Below the pieces are notes generated by a model. The model was not told the origin of the DNA and ran no database searches. It saw nothing but the letters and a program-made list of their open reading frames with translations. Below, piece by piece: positions 3,721-5,345 of a stretch of DNA of 5,345 nucleotides (its first letter is position 1; the number at the start of each line of letters is the position of its first letter). The position numbers and the translations under genes are program-made. Source of the stretch: Succinivibrionaceae bacterium (GTDB lineage Bacteria > Pseudomonadota > Gammaproteobacteria > Enterobacterales > Succinivibrionaceae); assembly GCA_003477345.1 (NCBI GenBank), contig DMTG01000072.1:1-5345 (forward strand), written 5' to 3'.

Positions 3721-5345
3721 ATGCAAAAATTTAATTCCATCAAGGTATCACTCGTAAGTCTAAGCTCAGTTATGCTGGGCTCCTCCATTGCCCACAGCGC
3801 CGATCTGCCGACAGGAGGTGAGGTGCTGCACGGTGACGTAAGTATTGTCACAACTCAGAACGATATGATGGTAAGAGCCAGCGGCAGTTCTAAAAACAAT
3901 GTCATCAAATGGGAAAGCTTTGATATCGCTCAGGGCAATTGTGTCAGTTTCGGGCTCAACAACTACCTGAATCTGGTCGGAGGCTCGAACCCAAGCGTCA
4001 TCAACGGCACTCTAATGTCGGTTGGAAATATGTACCTGGTAAACCCCAACGGCATCACTCTAGGGCTTAACAGCGAGCTTGCAGGACAGAACATTCACCT
4101 GTCCACCGCCAGAATCAGCGATGACGACATCACCGCCTTCGCCTCCACCGGCATTCTTGATGTCCAGGGCAAAGGCATGGGCCGTGTCAGCCTGCTAGGC
4201 AAAGTCACCTCAGACAACCTCATCATTGACGCAGGTCAGGTGATAATCCGCGACGTTGGCAAAATAAAATCCTTCAGTGATAAAAAGCCTAATCCTACCC
4301 TGTCGGTTACCAGCTCCGTAAAACGTGTAGATGTGGGCGGCAGCTCAGGGACCGATCTGGCGCTCTACGGTCTTAACGCTGACTGTGGTCTTGTCGATCA
4401 CACAGGAGAATTTGCAGTCTCTACCGCAGCTGAGTTTATGGATATCGCCAAAGCCCCGGAAAAGTCCTACTTTCTGACTAACGATATCGATCTTGGTGTA
4501 ATAGATACAACCGCAGACGCTAATCTCGGGTTTTCAGGCAGACTGGACGGAGCCTACAACAATGTAACCTATTCGCTTTCAATAAGTCAGGACGCAGGCA
4601 GGAATATCGGTCTTTTCAGCACTCTAAAAGATGCTGAAATCTCCAATTTAGGCATCAGTGCCACCATTAACGTCACAGGCAGTGCCAGTGGCAGCAGCAT
4701 CGGCGCGCTGGCAGGTCGCATTCAGGGCGGCAGCTACAGCGGTATTGATGCCTACGGCGCCGATATCTATGTGCAGGGCAGCAATCTAAAACTTGGCAGT
4801 ATCGCAGGTGAAGTTGAATCAGGCAGCACTGTCAGCACCTTTTCTAAAGTGACAGGCTCGCTGTCCACTCGATCTGAAAGTCTAGCAGGCAAAAACTCCT
4901 CTCTTACCGCAGGCAGCCTTTTTGGCTATGCCGACACTCTTAATGCCGATGATACAGTAAGCGGCTATTCAGAAATCCTAAAGTCCCTAGGAGACGGCAG
5001 TGCCCAGCTGAAAGATAACCTTGCTCTTACCTCAGAGAACGGCTACCTGCTGACAGATAACAGCACCTATCGCCTTAGCGGTTTTTATGATCCTCTTTTT
5101 ATAAGAGACTTCACCTTTGACTATGACGGCAGCGTTAAAGACTACAGCTCTCTCATGTCCTCAGAGGCCTTCAGATTTACTGACTATGTCAGCATTGAAA
5201 AAGACTACATAGGTTTAGCGCTTGATGGCGGTGTTTATTCTCATACTCTGAAGTCTGCCTCCTCAGGACGCGGCTTTTACTTTGTAGATGAAAATGGCAA
5301 TGCCTCTGCCGTAGGCAAAGGTCTTATAACCATCATTGCCCCGGA
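3721..5345 (+). CDS. TpsA exoprotein, filamentous haemagglutinin family, with GLUG-type repeats; 3' end outside window
   Basis: The frame stays open from ATG 3721 to the window end (541 codons, no stop), so this is the N-terminal part of a larger secreted protein. An ordinary signal peptide is present, with cleavage likely after residue 24 (S-I-A) or 27 (H-S-A). There is no long extended signal peptide. The TPS secretion domain (haemagglutination activity domain) covers about 28-250. Landmarks are L-P-T-G-G (29-33), I-K-W-E-S-F (62-67), N-L-V-G-G-S-N-P-S-V-I-N-G-T-L (84-98) and V-N-P-N-G-I-T-L-G (107-115). Next comes Y-F-L-T-N-D-I-D-L (250-258), typical of the lead-in to GLUG repeats. Glycine-hydrophobic GLUG-like motifs follow near 296, 327, 358 and 397. 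Two cysteines occur (C74, C222), few as usual for TpsA. TpsB encoded 20 bp upstream is its likely transporter. An adhesin, haemagglutinin or other surface role is plausible, but any effector would lie beyond the window. Confidence 0.92.
   Translation, partial: MQKFNSIKVSLVSLSSVMLGSSIAHSADLPTGGEVLHGDVSIVTTQNDMMVRASGSSKNNVIKWESFDIAQGNCVSFGLNNYLNLVGGSNPSVINGTLMSVGNMYLVNPNGITLGLNSELAGQNIHLSTARISDDDITAFASTGILDVQGKGMGRVSLLGKVTSDNLIIDAGQVIIRDVGKIKSFSDKKPNPTLSVTSSVKRVDVGGSSGTDLALYGLNADCGLVDHTGEFAVSTAAEFMDIAKAPEKSYFLTNDIDLGVIDTTADANLGFSGRLDGAYNNVTYSLSISQDAGRNIGLFSTLKDAEISNLGISATINVTGSASGSSIGALAGRIQGGSYSGIDAYGADIYVQGSNLKLGSIAGEVESGSTVSTFSKVTGSLSTRSESLAGKNSSLTAGSLFGYADTLNADDTVSGYSEILKSLGDGSAQLKDNLALTSENGYLLTDNSTYRLSGFYDPLFIRDFTFDYDGSVKDYSSLMSSEAFRFTDYVSIEKDYIGLALDGGVYSHTLKSASSGRGFYFVDENGNASAVGKGLITIIAP

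Noticed and set aside
3627..3851. Minus-strand ORF of 74 codons
   Set aside because: It spans the end of tpsB and start of tpsA on the opposite strand, both of which are well supported.
1..5345. CRISPR arrays, insertion sequences, rRNA or phage genes
   Set aside because: No spaced direct repeats, transposase or integrase motifs, terminal inverted repeats or rRNA sequence were seen.

Overview
The window looks like a gammaproteobacterial chromosome segment. The ruvC-ruvA(-ruvB) genes, the E. coli-like tRNA-Thr(CGT) and the two-partner secretion genes all fit a Gram-negative proteobacterium. The AT-rich spacers and the adhesin style suggest a host- or gut-associated lineage, possibly Succinivibrionaceae. 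That family assignment is a guess from gene style, not a measurement.

Left part, minus strand (1-1551): reading leftwards, a tRNA-Thr gene (1476-1551), then ruvC (764-1297), ruvA (103-705) and the first 12 codons of a gene that is probably ruvB (1-38, running off the edge). RuvA, RuvB and RuvC together branch-migrate and resolve Holliday junctions. RuvC and RuvA keep their key residues and normal lengths. No convincing LexA box was seen upstream of either gene.

Middle part (1552-2197): a spacer with outward-facing promoters, one serving the tRNA leftwards and a strong sigma70-type promoter (1641-1669) rightwards. The latter drives an unrecognised 133-residue protein with four predicted membrane segments (1695-2096). 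A 101-bp AT-rich spacer with two inverted repeats follows.

Right part, plus strand (2198-5345): a tpsB-tpsA two-partner secretion pair separated by 20 bp. TpsB (2198-3700) is an outer-membrane POTRA-barrel transporter of the ShlB/FhaC family. TpsA (3721 to the window end, 541 codons visible, no stop reached) is a filamentous-haemagglutinin-type exoprotein with a TPS secretion domain followed by GLUG-type repeats. TpsB should export TpsA across the outer membrane to the surface or medium.

The points most worth a second look are in TpsB and the membrane gene. The usually invariant arginine of the TpsB L6 loop motif appears to be threonine. TpsB also seems to lack the N-terminal plug helix and linker, and it ends in alanine rather than an aromatic residue. 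The small membrane protein next to the secretion pair has no family I recognise.
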